Origin: Hydrocarboniphaga sp965279055
GTDB taxonomy: Bacteria > Pseudomonadota > Gammaproteobacteria > Nevskiales > Nevskiaceae
Length of the DNA stretch: 64,000 nucleotides
Assembly: GCF_965279055.1 (NCBI RefSeq)
Contig: NZ_OZ257125.1
Span: 4,340,001 to 4,404,000, forward strand
Direction: 5' to 3'
Shown: one piece after another, positions 1 through 8,451 of the stretch
How positions within the stretch are numbered: the stretch's first letter is position 1
How the letters are laid out: each line of letters starts with the position of its first letter
Notes under the pieces: model-generated
The model's database searches: none
Told to the model about the DNA's origin: nothing
What the model saw: the letters and a program-made list of their open reading frames with translations, nothing else
Translations under genes and position numbers: made by a program

Positions 1-180
1 CTGGGCCGCGAAGGCCTGGACAGCGAATGCGGCAGTGTCGCGGTGTTCCTGGCGTCGGCGATGAGCAGCTATGTCACCGGCACGGTGATTCCGGTCGACG
101 GCGGCTCCTGGGCGTCTTCGGGCTGGCTGCGCGACAGCGCCGGCAAGTGGACGCTGACCGGCGACATCGGCTCGACCTGA
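1..180 (+). CDS. Short-chain dehydrogenase/reductase (SDR), C-terminal fragment
   Basis: The open frame runs in from the left edge and stops with TGA at 178-180, so only about the last 59 residues are visible. The segment SYVTGTVIPVDGGSW is the usual C-terminal SDR signature, in which the substrate-loop region is followed by the V/I-DGG turn. The Rossmann motif and the catalytic Ser-Tyr-Lys lie outside the window. A tail of about 25 residues after the DGG motif, ending GDIGST, is longer than in minimal SDRs. The gene points in the same direction as the luciferase-like oxidoreductase starting 28 bases downstream and probably shares its transcript. Substrate cannot be inferred. Confidence 0.85.
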   Translation: MGREGLDSECGSVAVFLASAMSSYVTGTVIPVDGGSWASSGWLRDSAGKWTLTGDIGST

Positions 181-207
181 GCGGCGCAGAAAAAGCACGA
201 GACCGAC

Positions 208-1125
208 ATGAAGATCAACATCAGCTTGCCGTTCGATCACATCGACAATCCGCAGGAGTTCCTGACGCCGGAAGCAGTGGTCGAGATCGCGCAGTTCGCC
301 GAAAAGCTCGGCTACGACGGCGGCAATGTCACCGATCATCCCTGCCCGACCGGCCGCTGGCTCGACGGCGGCGGCCATCACGCGCAGGACCCGTTCGTGA
401 TGCTGAGTTTCGTCGCCGCGGCGACCACCCGATTCCGGCTGCAGACCGGCATCCTGGTGCTGCCATATCGCAATCCCTTCATCACCGCGCGCGCGGTGGC
501 GACGCTGGATCTGTACTCGCGCGGCCGCGTCACGCTGGGGCTGGGAGCGGGCTATCTGAAAGGCGAATACAAGGCGCTCGGCGTCGACTTCGAGCGCCGC
601 AACGACATCATGGACGAATACCTGATCGCGCTGAAGACCGCGCTGAGCAGCGAGGAATTCACCTTCAAGGGGACCGGCTACGAGGCGCTCGGCAATCGCA
701 CGATTCCGGGCGCCGTGCAGAAGCCGCATCCGCCGCTGCTGGTCGGCGGCAATTCCAAGCGCGCGATCCGCCGCGCCGCCGAACTCGCCGACGGCTGGTA
801 TCCGTTCTTCACCGGCGCGCAGCTGTCCAACACCGCGCGCACCGCGGCGATGAACACCGAAGAGGACCTCGCCGGCGGCCTGAGCTATCTGCGCGAACAT
901 TGCGACAGGATCGGCCGTCAGGACAAGCCGACGGTCGTGCTCGGCAGCCTCGTCGCGCCCGGCGAGAAACCCGCGCCGGCCGAGCTGATCGACAGGATCG
1001 GTCAGTACAGCGAAATGGGCATCAGCGGCTGCGCCTACGGCCTGATCGCCGGCACGCGCGCCGAATGGCGCGACAAGGCGCAAAGCTTTGCCGAAAACGT
1101 GCTGTCGAAAATCGACAACGGCTGA
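208..1125 (+). CDS. Luciferase-like (LLM class) oxidoreductase, probably F420-dependent
   Basis: A 305-residue TIM-barrel protein of the bacterial luciferase/F420-dependent reductase superfamily. Visible family features are the N-terminal strand MKINISLPFD, the DHP segment near residue 48, the strand TGILVLPYRNP, the GLGAGY turn after the RVTLGLG strand, and the LLVGGNSKRAIRRAAELADGW cofactor-binding region. The length and the GAGYLKGEYKALGVDF segment fit the F420-type subfamily better than long-chain alkane or FMN monooxygenases. Four F420 biosynthesis genes lie within 20 kb, which supports F420 as hydride carrier. The substrate is unknown; in comparable clusters such enzymes act on hydrophobic carbonyl or enone compounds. 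The 3' neighbour starts 6 bases after the stop, so the two are probably co-transcribed. FMN rather than F420 use cannot be excluded. Confidence 0.82.
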   Translation: MKINISLPFDHIDNPQEFLTPEAVVEIAQFAEKLGYDGGNVTDHPCPTGRWLDGGGHHAQDPFVMLSFVAAATTRFRLQTGILVLPYRNPFITARAVATLDLYSRGRVTLGLGAGYLKGEYKALGVDFERRNDIMDEYLIALKTALSSEEFTFKGTGYEALGNRTIPGAVQKPHPPLLVGGNSKRAIRRAAELADGWYPFFTGAQLSNTARTAAMNTEEDLAGGLSYLREHCDRIGRQDKPTVVLGSLVAPGEKPAPAELIDRIGQYSEMGISGCAYGLIAGTRAEWRDKAQSFAENVLSKIDNG

Positions 1126-1131
1126 GCCGGC

Positions 1132-2121
1132 GTGCGCATGAAAATTGGCAACAGCATGATCGATCCGGAACTGCGTTTCATGGGCAGGGTCATGCGCCTG
1201 CTGCTGCGGCCGAAGACGCCTGCCGCTTTCCTGCGGCTGAAGCGCCTGAGCCGGCGCACGATCAAGTCCAGGTGGCCCACCGACATGCGCGTCAGCCAGC
1301 GCTGGATACCGCGCCGCGACGGCGAGCGACAGCGGCTGATGATCTATCAGCCGCTGTCGGCACGCAGCGGTCGTCCGGTCGTGCTGTGGCTGCACGGCGG
1401 TGGTTACGTGCTTGGCGTGCCGGAGCAGGACAAGGGCAGCTACCGCGATCTGATCGCGGCGGGTGACTGCGTGATCGTCGCACCGGACTACCGGCTGGGC
1501 TCCGACGCGCCGTATCCGGCAGCGCTGCACGACTGCTACGACGCGCTGCTGTGGATCAGGCACAACGCGGCGGAACTGGGCGTGCGCGACGACCAGATTG
1601 CGGTCGCTGGCGCGAGTGCCGGCGGCGGCCTGTGCGCGGCGCTGACGCTGTACGCGCGCGACCAGGGCGAGGTGCGGATCGCATTCCAGCTGCCGCTGTA
1701 TCCGATGATCGACGATCGCATGCTCGGCGAATCGGCACGCGACAACGACGCGCCGGTGTGGAACTCGGTGGCCAACCGCGTCGCCTGGCAGGTGTATCTC
1801 GGCGATCTCTACGGCCGCGACGATGTGCCGGCCTACGCCGCCGCGGCGCGCGCCACGGATTATCGCGGGCTGCCGCCGACCTGCACTTTCGTCGGTGATC
1901 TGGAGCCGTTCCGCGACGAGACCCTGCGCTACGTCGAGCAGCTGAAAGCCGCCGACGTGCCGGTCGCTTTCGAGCTGTTCCACGGCGCGTACCACGGCTT
2001 CGACGTGATCGCGCCCAAGGCCGCGATCAGCCGCAGGGCCAAGGCGTTCTTCATCGGCTGGTTCAAGTCCGCGGTGCAGCAGCACTTTGCGCCGCAGCAG
2101 GTGAAGCTTGAACGAGCCTGA
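1132..2121 (+). CDS. Alpha/beta hydrolase, hormone-sensitive lipase-like esterase
   Basis: A 329-residue serine esterase of the HSL (GDSAG/HGGG) family. The oxyanion-hole motif HGGG is at residues 88-91, the nucleophile elbow GASAG puts the catalytic serine at 162, the acid falls in GDLEPFRDE near residue 256-258, and the catalytic histidine is H288 in AYHGFD. The chosen start is GTG at 1132; an ATG two codons downstream (1138) is equally possible. The enzyme would hydrolyse a carboxylic ester or lactone in the cytoplasm. It follows the LLM oxidoreductase by 6 bases and its 3' end overlaps cofC by 14 bases, so translational coupling with F420 biosynthesis is likely. Substrate is not determinable. 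Confidence 0.88.
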   Translation: MRMKIGNSMIDPELRFMGRVMRLLLRPKTPAAFLRLKRLSRRTIKSRWPTDMRVSQRWIPRRDGERQRLMIYQPLSARSGRPVVLWLHGGGYVLGVPEQDKGSYRDLIAAGDCVIVAPDYRLGSDAPYPAALHDCYDALLWIRHNAAELGVRDDQIAVAGASAGGGLCAALTLYARDQGEVRIAFQLPLYPMIDDRMLGESARDNDAPVWNSVANRVAWQVYLGDLYGRDDVPAYAAAARATDYRGLPPTCTFVGDLEPFRDETLRYVEQLKAADVPVAFELFHGAYHGFDVIAPKAAISRRAKAFFIGWFKSAVQQHFAPQQVKLERA

Positions 2122-2815
2122 GCATCTCTTGGCGGTGGTGCCGCTGAAGTCTCCGGAGCGCGCCAAGACGCGGCTGTCGGCGATGCTCGGCCCGGCTCAG
2201 CGCCGCCAATTGCAGTACCTGCTGGCCGAGCGTGTGATCCGCGCGCTGCAGGCGACTGCCGGCATCGACACGGTCGCCGTGGTCACCGCCAGCAGCGAAG
2301 TCGCCGCCTTTGCCCGCGCGCTGGGAGCGCGCGTGTTGGTGCAAGCGGTGGAAACCGGCACGGCCGGCGCATTCAATACGGCGGTGCAGTCGCTGCGCCG
2401 GCATCAGGCCAGCCAGTTGCTGATGATCAGCGGCGACCTGCCGCTGATCACGCCGGCCGCGCTGCAGCGCCTGCTCGATCGCCGGCTGCTGGCGCCACAC
2501 GCGATCGTGGTGGCCGATCGCCACGGCGTCGGCAGCAATGCGCTGCTGTGCGCGCCGCCTCAGGCACTGCCGCCCTGTTTCGGCACCGACAGTCTGCGCC
2601 GTCACCTGAGCACCGCCCGCGAAGCCGGCGTCGCGATCCAGGTGATGCAGGACCCGGCGCTGTCGCTGGACCTGGACCTGCCGGCGGATTTCGAGGCGCT
2701 GCGCCTGCAGTGCGGGTCCTGCGCCGAGGCGCTACTCGCGGCACTGCAGGCGGCGCCGCCGACGGCGGAGTCGTCGTCGGGGTCGTCGGTAGAACAGGCG
2801 ATACGCGCCGCGTAG
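2108..2815 (+). CDS. cofC: CofC, 2-phospho-L-lactate (or analogue) guanylyltransferase of F420 biosynthesis
   Basis: CofC activates 2-phospho-L-lactate, or in some lineages phosphoenolpyruvate or 3-phosphoglycerate, with GTP for attachment to FO. The 235-residue product has the nucleotidyltransferase layout of the family: VVPLKSPERAKTRLS at the N-terminus (the usual P-K-K-AKTRL signature), the LMISGDLPLITPAAL strand with metal-binding aspartate, DRHGVGSNALLCAPP and the FGTDSLRRHLSTA segment, followed by SLDLDLPADFEAL. The start is a TTG at 2108 inside the preceding hydrolase gene (14-base overlap). Later GTG codons are possible starts but would remove the conserved first strand. A C-terminal low-complexity tail rich in Ser/Ala/Gly follows the catalytic core. 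Which three-carbon substrate is used cannot be read from the sequence. Confidence 0.92.
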   Translation: MNEPEHLLAVVPLKSPERAKTRLSAMLGPAQRRQLQYLLAERVIRALQATAGIDTVAVVTASSEVAAFARALGARVLVQAVETGTAGAFNTAVQSLRRHQASQLLMISGDLPLITPAALQRLLDRRLLAPHAIVVADRHGVGSNALLCAPPQALPPCFGTDSLRRHLSTAREAGVAIQVMQDPALSLDLDLPADFEALRLQCGSCAEALLAALQAAPPTAESSSGSSVEQAIRAA

Positions 2816-2839
2816 TATCGTAGGCAGCCGGCAGCATCG

Positions 2840-2854
2840 AACAACGCTGTTGTT
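2840..2854. promoter_or_regulatory. Inverted repeat AACAAC-GCT-GTTGTT, candidate operator (site 1 of 5)
   Basis: A 6-bp-arm palindrome with a 3-base centre, lying between the cofC stop and the start of the MaoC-like gene, about 60 bases upstream of it. The core CAACGCTGTTG (2842-2852) is identical to one upstream of the second TonB receptor (23559-23569). Inferred to be a binding site for a dimeric regulator such as the TetR protein at 24770-25474. Confidence 0.5.
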
Positions 2855-2915
2855 TATGATGTTGCCCAGCATAAGACCAAATACGAGCAGGCACAGCTCA
2901 GCCGAGGAGATTGCG

Positions 2916-4115
2916 ATGGGAAGTTCCGCAGCAGCGCAGGGCGACGTCCGGCTCGACCTGAGCGACGTCGATCACCGTGTCGGCCAGCGGGTCGGCGGTG
3001 GCCAGCTGTGGGAGCCCTGCGCGGCCAGCGATATCCGCCGCTGGGTCATGGCGATGGATTATCCCAACCCGATCCACTGGGACCAGCAGTTTGCCAGGGC
3101 CTCGGAGTTCGGCGGCCTGGTGGCGCCGCAGTCGATGGCGGTGGCTCTGGATTTCGGCCATGGCTGCCAGCCGGCCTGCGTCGGCAAGATTCCGGGCTCG
3201 CATCTGATTTTCGGCGGCGAGGAATGGTGGTACTACGGCTATCGCGTACGTCCGGGCGACCAGCTGTTCCAGGAGCGTCGCTTCATCGATTACAAGGTCG
3301 CCGACACCCAGTTTGCCGGCCCGACGATGTTCCAGCGCGGCGACACTGACCATCGCAACCAGCACGGTACGATGGTCGCCAAATCACGCTCGACCACGAT
3401 CCGCTATCTGGCCGCCGAGGCCGAGAAGCGCAAGATGTACGCGGAGAAACTGCCGCCGAAACCGAAATGGACGGCCGCGCAGATCGCCGAAGTCGATCAG
3501 CTGCGTCACGACTGGATCCTGTCGAATCGCGAAGGCGTGTCGCCGCTGTTCAGCGCAGTCAAAGTCGGTGATCGTCTGCCGAGGCGCGTGATCGGCCCGC
3601 ATTCCATCGCCAGCTTCTCCACCGAATATCGCGCCTTCATCTTCAACGCCTGGGGCAGCTTCGAGTGGGTCGGCGTGCCCGGCCAGAAGGATCCGTGGAT
3701 CAACCAGGACCCGGGCTGGGTCGAAGGTTTCGGCTTCGACGAGGAAGGCGCCAAGATCGATCCGCGCAAACGCGATGGCCTGTATCTCGGCCCGTCACGC
3801 GGCCATGTCGACGACGAAAAGGCCGGCGAGATCGGCATGGCACGCGCCTACGGCTACGGTGCAACGATGCAGGCCTGGGTCGTCGACTACCTGGCGTACT
3901 GGGCCGGCAACAAGGGCTTCGTGCGCTATTGCAAATCCGATTTCCGCGGCCCGGCATTCGAAGGCGACGTGACCTATTTCAGCGCCGAGGTGGTCGAGAC
4001 CCAGGCCGAAAGCAGCTGGGGACTGCCGCTGGTCAAAGTCAAAGTAAAGCTCGCCAACCAGGACGGCAGCACCCTGGTCGACGCGGTCGCGCTGGTCGAA
4101 CTGCCGGTCAGCTGA
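2916..4115 (+). CDS. MaoC/FAS1-like double-hotdog dehydratase (enoyl-CoA hydratase type)
   Basis: A 399-residue protein with two hotdog folds. The N-terminal half carries the FAS1-like dehydratase pattern (CAASDIRRWVMAMDYPNPIHWD, then EFGGLVAPQSMAVAL), and a second hotdog-like region in the last third begins around the YGYGATMQAWVVDYLAYWAGNKGF helix and RGPAFEGDVTYFSAEV strand. Such proteins hydrate or dehydrate enoyl-CoA thioesters in fatty-acid-, steroid- or terpenoid-side-chain degradation. The start is the ATG at 2916 because GAGGAGA at 2904-2910 is well placed; an upstream ATG in the same frame at 2856 or 2859 would run through the candidate operator region. The acyl-CoA ligase starts 10 bases downstream, giving a probable two-gene unit of CoA activation plus hydration. 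Exact substrate unknown. Confidence 0.8.
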   Translation: MGSSAAAQGDVRLDLSDVDHRVGQRVGGGQLWEPCAASDIRRWVMAMDYPNPIHWDQQFARASEFGGLVAPQSMAVALDFGHGCQPACVGKIPGSHLIFGGEEWWYYGYRVRPGDQLFQERRFIDYKVADTQFAGPTMFQRGDTDHRNQHGTMVAKSRSTTIRYLAAEAEKRKMYAEKLPPKPKWTAAQIAEVDQLRHDWILSNREGVSPLFSAVKVGDRLPRRVIGPHSIASFSTEYRAFIFNAWGSFEWVGVPGQKDPWINQDPGWVEGFGFDEEGAKIDPRKRDGLYLGPSRGHVDDEKAGEIGMARAYGYGATMQAWVVDYLAYWAGNKGFVRYCKSDFRGPAFEGDVTYFSAEVVETQAESSWGLPLVKVKVKLANQDGSTLVDAVALVELPVS

Positions 4116-4125
4116 GATTGTCACC

Positions 4126-5844
4126 ATGAATAGCGCCGCAAGGAATCCGATGCTGTCCATCATTCACGGCATGCCGGCCGAGGAGGAGCAGAGCCTCGGC
4201 GCGCTGACCTTGCCCGGCTACCTGCGCGAAGTCACCCAGCGCTACGCACAGCGCGAAGCCATGGTGATGCACGAGGCCGGCGGCACCACGCGCTGGAGCT
4301 ACGCCGAGCTGTGGCAGCAGTCGCTGGCGGTGGCCAAGGCGCTCAACGCCTGCGGCATCGGCAAGGGCGAGCGGGTCGGCGTGATGATGACCAATCGCCC
4401 GGAATGGCTGTCCGGCTGCTTCGGCGCGACGATGGCCGGCGGCATCGCGGCCGGCATCAGCACGTTCTCGACACCGGCCGAACTCGACTACCTGCTGCGC
4501 TCGTCCGGCGTGTCGGTGCTGCTGCTCGAGCGCCATGTGCTGAAGAAGGACTTCGCGCAAATCCTGTGCGATCTGGAGCCGCTGATCGGTTCGGCACAAC
4601 CCGGAGCGGTGCGCAGCACCCAGTACCCGTTCCTGAAATATCTGGCCTGCGTCGGCGATGCCCAGGGTTCGATCGAGAACTGGCAGCGCTTTCTCGAACG
4701 CGGCGCCGATGTGCCGGACGCGATCATCGACGCCACCGCGGCGACGGTGACGCCAGCCGATCCCGGCCTGCTGTTCTTCTCCTCGGGCTCGACCAGCAAG
4801 CCCAAGGGCATCATCAACGCGCATCGCGGCGTGTGCCTGCAGCTGTGGCGCTGGCTGCGCTTCTACGGAATGCTCAAGCACGGCGACGACGTGGCACAGG
4901 CTCCGGACGATGTGCGCTGCTGGTCCGCCAATGGCTTTTTCTGGTCGGGCAATTTCGCGCAGGCCCTGGGCGGCGCGCTGTCCAGCGGCGGCAGCCTGGT
5001 GCTGCAATCGACCTTCATCGCCGACGAGGCACTGCGCCTGATGGAGCAGGAGAAAGTGACGCTGGCCGTGGCCTGGCCGCATCAGTGGAAGCAGCTTGAA
5101 GAAGCGCCGAATTTCGCCAGCGTGAATCTGTCCTCGCTGCACTATGTCGACCCATCGACGCCGCTAGGCCGGCATCCGAGCGTGAAGACCGACTGGCAGG
5201 AGCCGATGGCGGCTTACGGCAACACCGAGACGTTCACGATCTCGTCGATCTTCCCCTCCGGCACTTCGCGCGAGCGCATCAACAAGAGCAGCGGCGAGCC
5301 GCAGCCGGGCAACGTGTTCAAGGTCGTCGATCCCCTGAGCGGCGCCGTGGTGCCGATGGGCGAGCGCGGCGAACTCGCGGTGAAGGGCCCGACCCTGATG
5401 CTCGGCTATCTCGGCGTGCCGCTGGACGAAACGCTCGACGACGAAGGCTTTTTCCGCACCGGCGACGGCGGCTACGTCGACGCCGAAAACCGGCTGTACT
5501 GGGAAGGCCGGCTCAACGACATCATCAAGACCGGCGGTGCCAACGTGTCGCCGCTGGAAGTCGACGCGGCGATCGCCACGCATCCGCAGGTGAAGATGGT
5601 GCGCAGCGTCGGCGTGCCGCACGATACGCTCGGCGAGATGATCGTGGCCTGTATCGTTGCCCGCGAAGGCACGGCACCGACCGAAGCCGCGATCCGCGAT
5701 TTCACCAAGGCACTGCTGGCCAGCTACAAGGTGCCGCGGCGCGTGGTGTTCGTGCGCGAGGACGAGCTGAGCCTGACCGGCAGTTCCAAGATCAAGCTCA
5801 GCGATCTGCGCGAGCTCGCGGCGAAGCGACTGGCAGCCGGCTGA
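4126..5844 (+). CDS. Acyl-CoA synthetase / AMP-forming CoA ligase
   Basis: A 572-residue member of the adenylate-forming (ANL) superfamily. The phosphate-binding loop LLFFSSGSTSKPKG is at about residues 215-228, the adenine/carboxylate motif AAYGNTETF near 363-371, and the hinge and C-terminal motifs FFRTGDGGYVDAENRLYWEGRLNDIIKTGG near 445-474. The C-terminal region has SSKIKLSDLR where the catalytic lysine motif is expected. It would activate a carboxylic acid to its CoA thioester via an acyl-AMP in the cytoplasm. Length and motifs fit medium- or long-chain and aryl/cycloaliphatic acid ligases; specificity cannot be assigned. It directly follows the MaoC-like hydratase. A perfect 22-bp inverted repeat just after the stop separates it from the FO synthase gene and may act as a transcript boundary. 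Confidence 0.9.
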   Translation: MNSAARNPMLSIIHGMPAEEEQSLGALTLPGYLREVTQRYAQREAMVMHEAGGTTRWSYAELWQQSLAVAKALNACGIGKGERVGVMMTNRPEWLSGCFGATMAGGIAAGISTFSTPAELDYLLRSSGVSVLLLERHVLKKDFAQILCDLEPLIGSAQPGAVRSTQYPFLKYLACVGDAQGSIENWQRFLERGADVPDAIIDATAATVTPADPGLLFFSSGSTSKPKGIINAHRGVCLQLWRWLRFYGMLKHGDDVAQAPDDVRCWSANGFFWSGNFAQALGGALSSGGSLVLQSTFIADEALRLMEQEKVTLAVAWPHQWKQLEEAPNFASVNLSSLHYVDPSTPLGRHPSVKTDWQEPMAAYGNTETFTISSIFPSGTSRERINKSSGEPQPGNVFKVVDPLSGAVVPMGERGELAVKGPTLMLGYLGVPLDETLDDEGFFRTGDGGYVDAENRLYWEGRLNDIIKTGGANVSPLEVDAAIATHPQVKMVRSVGVPHDTLGEMIVACIVAREGTAPTEAAIRDFTKALLASYKVPRRVVFVREDELSLTGSSKIKLSDLRELAAKRLAAG

Positions 5845-5855
5845 GCTGCGAAAGC

Positions 5856-5910
5856 TCGCGGGCAAGCCCGCTCCTACAATCCTCACCCGTAGGAGCGGGC
5901 TTGCCCGCGA
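5856..5910. repeat. REP-like perfect inverted repeat (22-bp arms, 11-base loop)
   Basis: The arm at 5856-5877 (beginning TCGCGGGCAAGCC) is exactly complementary to 5889-5910 (beginning GTAGGAGCGGGCTTGCC). The 'TAGGAGCGGGCTTGCCCGCGA' type is a well-known repetitive extragenic palindrome in pseudomonads and relatives. It lies between the acyl-CoA ligase stop and the FO synthase start; the transcript would form a very stable hairpin without a T-run, so it may stabilise the upstream mRNA rather than terminate. Confidence 0.9.
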
Positions 5911-5934
5911 CCGAATCCGAGCTGGAGGTTGGCG

Positions 5935-8451
5935 ATGAGCAGCACCGCAACGGCACTGCAGCACTGGCTCGACGTTCGTCCCACGACCGAGCAGGCCTAC
6001 GCCCTGCTCGATCACGCCGACTGGCGCACTCTCGCACCGCGGGCCATCGAGCTGCGCGAGCAGGGCTGGGGCACGCGCATCAGCTACTCACGCAAGGTGT
6101 TCGTGCCGCTGACGCAGCTGTGCCGCGACGTCTGCCACTACTGCACGTTCGCGCAGACGCCGCGCAAGCTCGCCAAGCCGTATCTGGAGCCGGACGACGT
6201 GCTGCGCATTGCACACGAAGGCGCGGCACTGGGCTGCAAGGAAGTGCTGTTCACGCTCGGCGATCAGCCGGAGCGACGCTATGCCAGCGCCCGCGACGCG
6301 CTGAAGCGGCTGGGCTTCGCCAGCACGCTGGATTATCTCGAATACATCGCCGGCCGCGTGCTGCGTGAAACCGGCCTGCTGCCGCATCTGAATCCCGGCC
6401 TGATGGGTGCGCAGCAGCTCGACCGGCTGCGTCATGTCGCGCCGTCAATGGGCATCATGCTGGAGTCGACCTCGTCGCGGCTGTGCGAGAGCGGCGGCGC
6501 CCACTACGGCTCGCCGGACAAGAATCCCGCGCGCCGGCTCGAGACTTTGCGCCTCGCCGGCGTAGCGCGCGTGCCGATGACCAGCGGCATCCTGATCGGC
6601 ATCGGCGAGACGCGGCGCGAGCGCATCGATGCGCTGCTGGCGCTGCGCGAGCTGTCGGATCGACATGGCCACATCCAGGAAATCATCGTCCAGAATTTTC
6701 GCGCCAAGGCCGGCACCAAGATGCACGCCGCGGCCGAGCCGACGCAGGACGATCTGTGCTGGACCATCGCCGCCGCGCGGCTGATTTTCGGCAGCGCGAT
6801 GAGCATCCAGGCGCCGCCGAACCTGTACGGCGGCGATCTGCCCGAGCTGATCGAGGCCGGCATCAACGACTGGGGCGGCGTGTCGCCGCTGACGCCGGAT
6901 CACGTCAACCCGGAAGCGCCGTGGCCGCATCTGGACCAGCTCGCCGCCGATACCGCGCGCGGCGGCGGCGACCTGGTGGAAAGACTCACGATCTATCCGC
7001 GCTACGTGCGCGAGCGCCGCGCCTGGCTCGCAGACGAACTGCAGGCGCCGGTGCTGCGCCTGTCCGACGGCGCCGGCTTCGCGCGTCCCGGTGTCTGGTC
7101 ACCAGGCAGCGCGGAGGCAGCGAGCGCCGACGATCTGCGCGATATCCCTCTCCCTCCGGGAGAGGGTGGCGCGCAGCGCCGGGTGAGGGGCTCCGAGTAC
7201 GAACCAGGTTTGGCTATCACGGCGAGTCCCTCACCCCTGCCCCTCTCCCGGAGGGAGAGGGGTTCTATCGCGGATTTGATTCAGCGCGCCAGCTCCGGCG
7301 TCGAACTCGCCGAGCATGAAATCGCCGGGCTGTTCACCGCGCGCGGTGCTGACTTCGTCAGCGTCTGCAGCGCGGCCGATGCACTGCGCCAGAAAATGCT
7401 GGGCGACACGGTCAGCTATGCCGTGGTCCGCAACATCAACTACACCAATATCTGCGTGTACAAATGCGGCTTCTGCGCCTTCTCCAAAGGCCGTGCGCAC
7501 GAGGAGCTGCGCGGCAAGCCTTACCTGGTGGACCTAGGCGAAATCAGGCGACGCGTGATCGAGGCCTGGGATCGCGGCGGTAGCGAAGTGTGCATGCAGG
7601 GCGGCATCCATCCCTCGTTCACCGGCCAGACTTATCTGGACATCTGCCGCGCCGCCAAGCAGGCGGTGCCGCAGATGCACGTGCATGCGTTCTCGCCGCT
7701 GGAAGTCAGCCATGGCGCGCAGACACTCGGCATCTCGGTCGGCGAATTTCTCGCCGAGCTGAAGCACGCCGGGCTCGGTTCACTGCCGGGCACCGCGGCG
7801 GAAATTCTCGACGACGACATCCGCCGCGAGCTGGCACCGGACAAGCTCGACACTCGGGGCTGGCTCGACGTGGTCGAGCAGGCGCATCGCGCCGGGCTGC
7901 CGACGACGTCGACCATCATGTTCGGGCACGTCGAAGGCTACGAGCACTGGGCGCGGCATCTGCTGGCGCTGCGCCGCCTGCAGCAGCGCACGGGCGGACT
8001 CACCGAGTTCGTGCCGCTGCCCTTCGTGCACATGGAAGCACCGATGTACCTGCGCGGGCGCGCGCGCCGCGGCCCGACCTTGCGCGAGGCACTGCTGATG
8101 CATGCGGTGGCGCGCCTGGTACTGCATCCGCTGATCCCCAACGTGCAGGCCTCGTGGGTCAAGCTCGGGCCGCAGTGGGCGCAGCGCTGCCTGCGGGCCG
8201 GCGCCAACGATCTCGGCGGTACGCTGATGAACGAATCGATCAGCCGCGCCGCCGGCGCCGCGCATGGCCAGGAGCTGGCGCCGGCGGACATGCAACGGCT
8301 GATCGCCGACATCGGCCGGCCCTGGCGTCAACGCACCACGCTTTACGGCGATGCCAGCGCCGAGCGCATCGCGCGCGCCTGCATCGCCGCGCCGCTGGGC
8401 GACGTCGTCAACGCGCCGGTCATGCGCCGCAGCGCTGCGCTGCCGGCGTGA
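5935..8451 (+). CDS. fbiC: FO synthase, fused CofG-CofH (FbiC type)
   Basis: Makes the deazaflavin FO (7,8-didemethyl-8-hydroxy-5-deazariboflavin) from tyrosine and the ribityl-diaminouracil intermediate using two radical-SAM centres. The product has 838 residues. The CofG half carries CRDVCHYC (C63, C67, C70); the CofH half carries CVYKCGFC (C507, C511, C514), both CX3CX2C clusters. Other conserved parts are MLESTSSRL, GILIGIGET, VQNFRAKAGT, the INDWGGVSPLTPDHVNPE end of CofG, and CMQGGIHPS, HAFSPLEV and PGTAAEILDD in CofH. The ATG at 5935 follows a GGAGGT site. A 117-bp palindromic repeat is inserted in frame in the inter-domain linker, adding 39 residues at about 404-443 (PLPPGEGG...SRRERG). 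Actinobacterial FbiC is also a fusion, whereas archaeal and cyanobacterial enzymes are separate proteins. The stop overlaps the cofE start (GTGA). Confidence 0.95.
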   Translation: MSSTATALQHWLDVRPTTEQAYALLDHADWRTLAPRAIELREQGWGTRISYSRKVFVPLTQLCRDVCHYCTFAQTPRKLAKPYLEPDDVLRIAHEGAALGCKEVLFTLGDQPERRYASARDALKRLGFASTLDYLEYIAGRVLRETGLLPHLNPGLMGAQQLDRLRHVAPSMGIMLESTSSRLCESGGAHYGSPDKNPARRLETLRLAGVARVPMTSGILIGIGETRRERIDALLALRELSDRHGHIQEIIVQNFRAKAGTKMHAAAEPTQDDLCWTIAAARLIFGSAMSIQAPPNLYGGDLPELIEAGINDWGGVSPLTPDHVNPEAPWPHLDQLAADTARGGGDLVERLTIYPRYVRERRAWLADELQAPVLRLSDGAGFARPGVWSPGSAEAASADDLRDIPLPPGEGGAQRRVRGSEYEPGLAITASPSPLPLSRRERGSIADLIQRASSGVELAEHEIAGLFTARGADFVSVCSAADALRQKMLGDTVSYAVVRNINYTNICVYKCGFCAFSKGRAHEELRGKPYLVDLGEIRRRVIEAWDRGGSEVCMQGGIHPSFTGQTYLDICRAAKQAVPQMHVHAFSPLEVSHGAQTLGISVGEFLAELKHAGLGSLPGTAAEILDDDIRRELAPDKLDTRGWLDVVEQAHRAGLPTTSTIMFGHVEGYEHWARHLLALRRLQQRTGGLTEFVPLPFVHMEAPMYLRGRARRGPTLREALLMHAVARLVLHPLIPNVQASWVKLGPQWAQRCLRAGANDLGGTLMNESISRAAGAAHGQELAPADMQRLIADIGRPWRQRTTLYGDASAERIARACIAAPLGDVVNAPVMRRSAALPA
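7146..7262. repeat. Palindromic repeat inserted in frame in the FO synthase linker
   Basis: A 117-bp element (39 codons) bounded by CCCTCTCCCTCCGGGAGAGG and its near-complement, with internal GGTGAGGGG / CCCTCACCCC pairs. Read on the opposite strand, it closely matches the intergenic copy at 62522-62636 at both ends, differing in the central loop. In most genomes this type lies between genes; here it is read through as protein sequence. No stop codon is created in the FO synthase frame. Confidence 0.9.
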
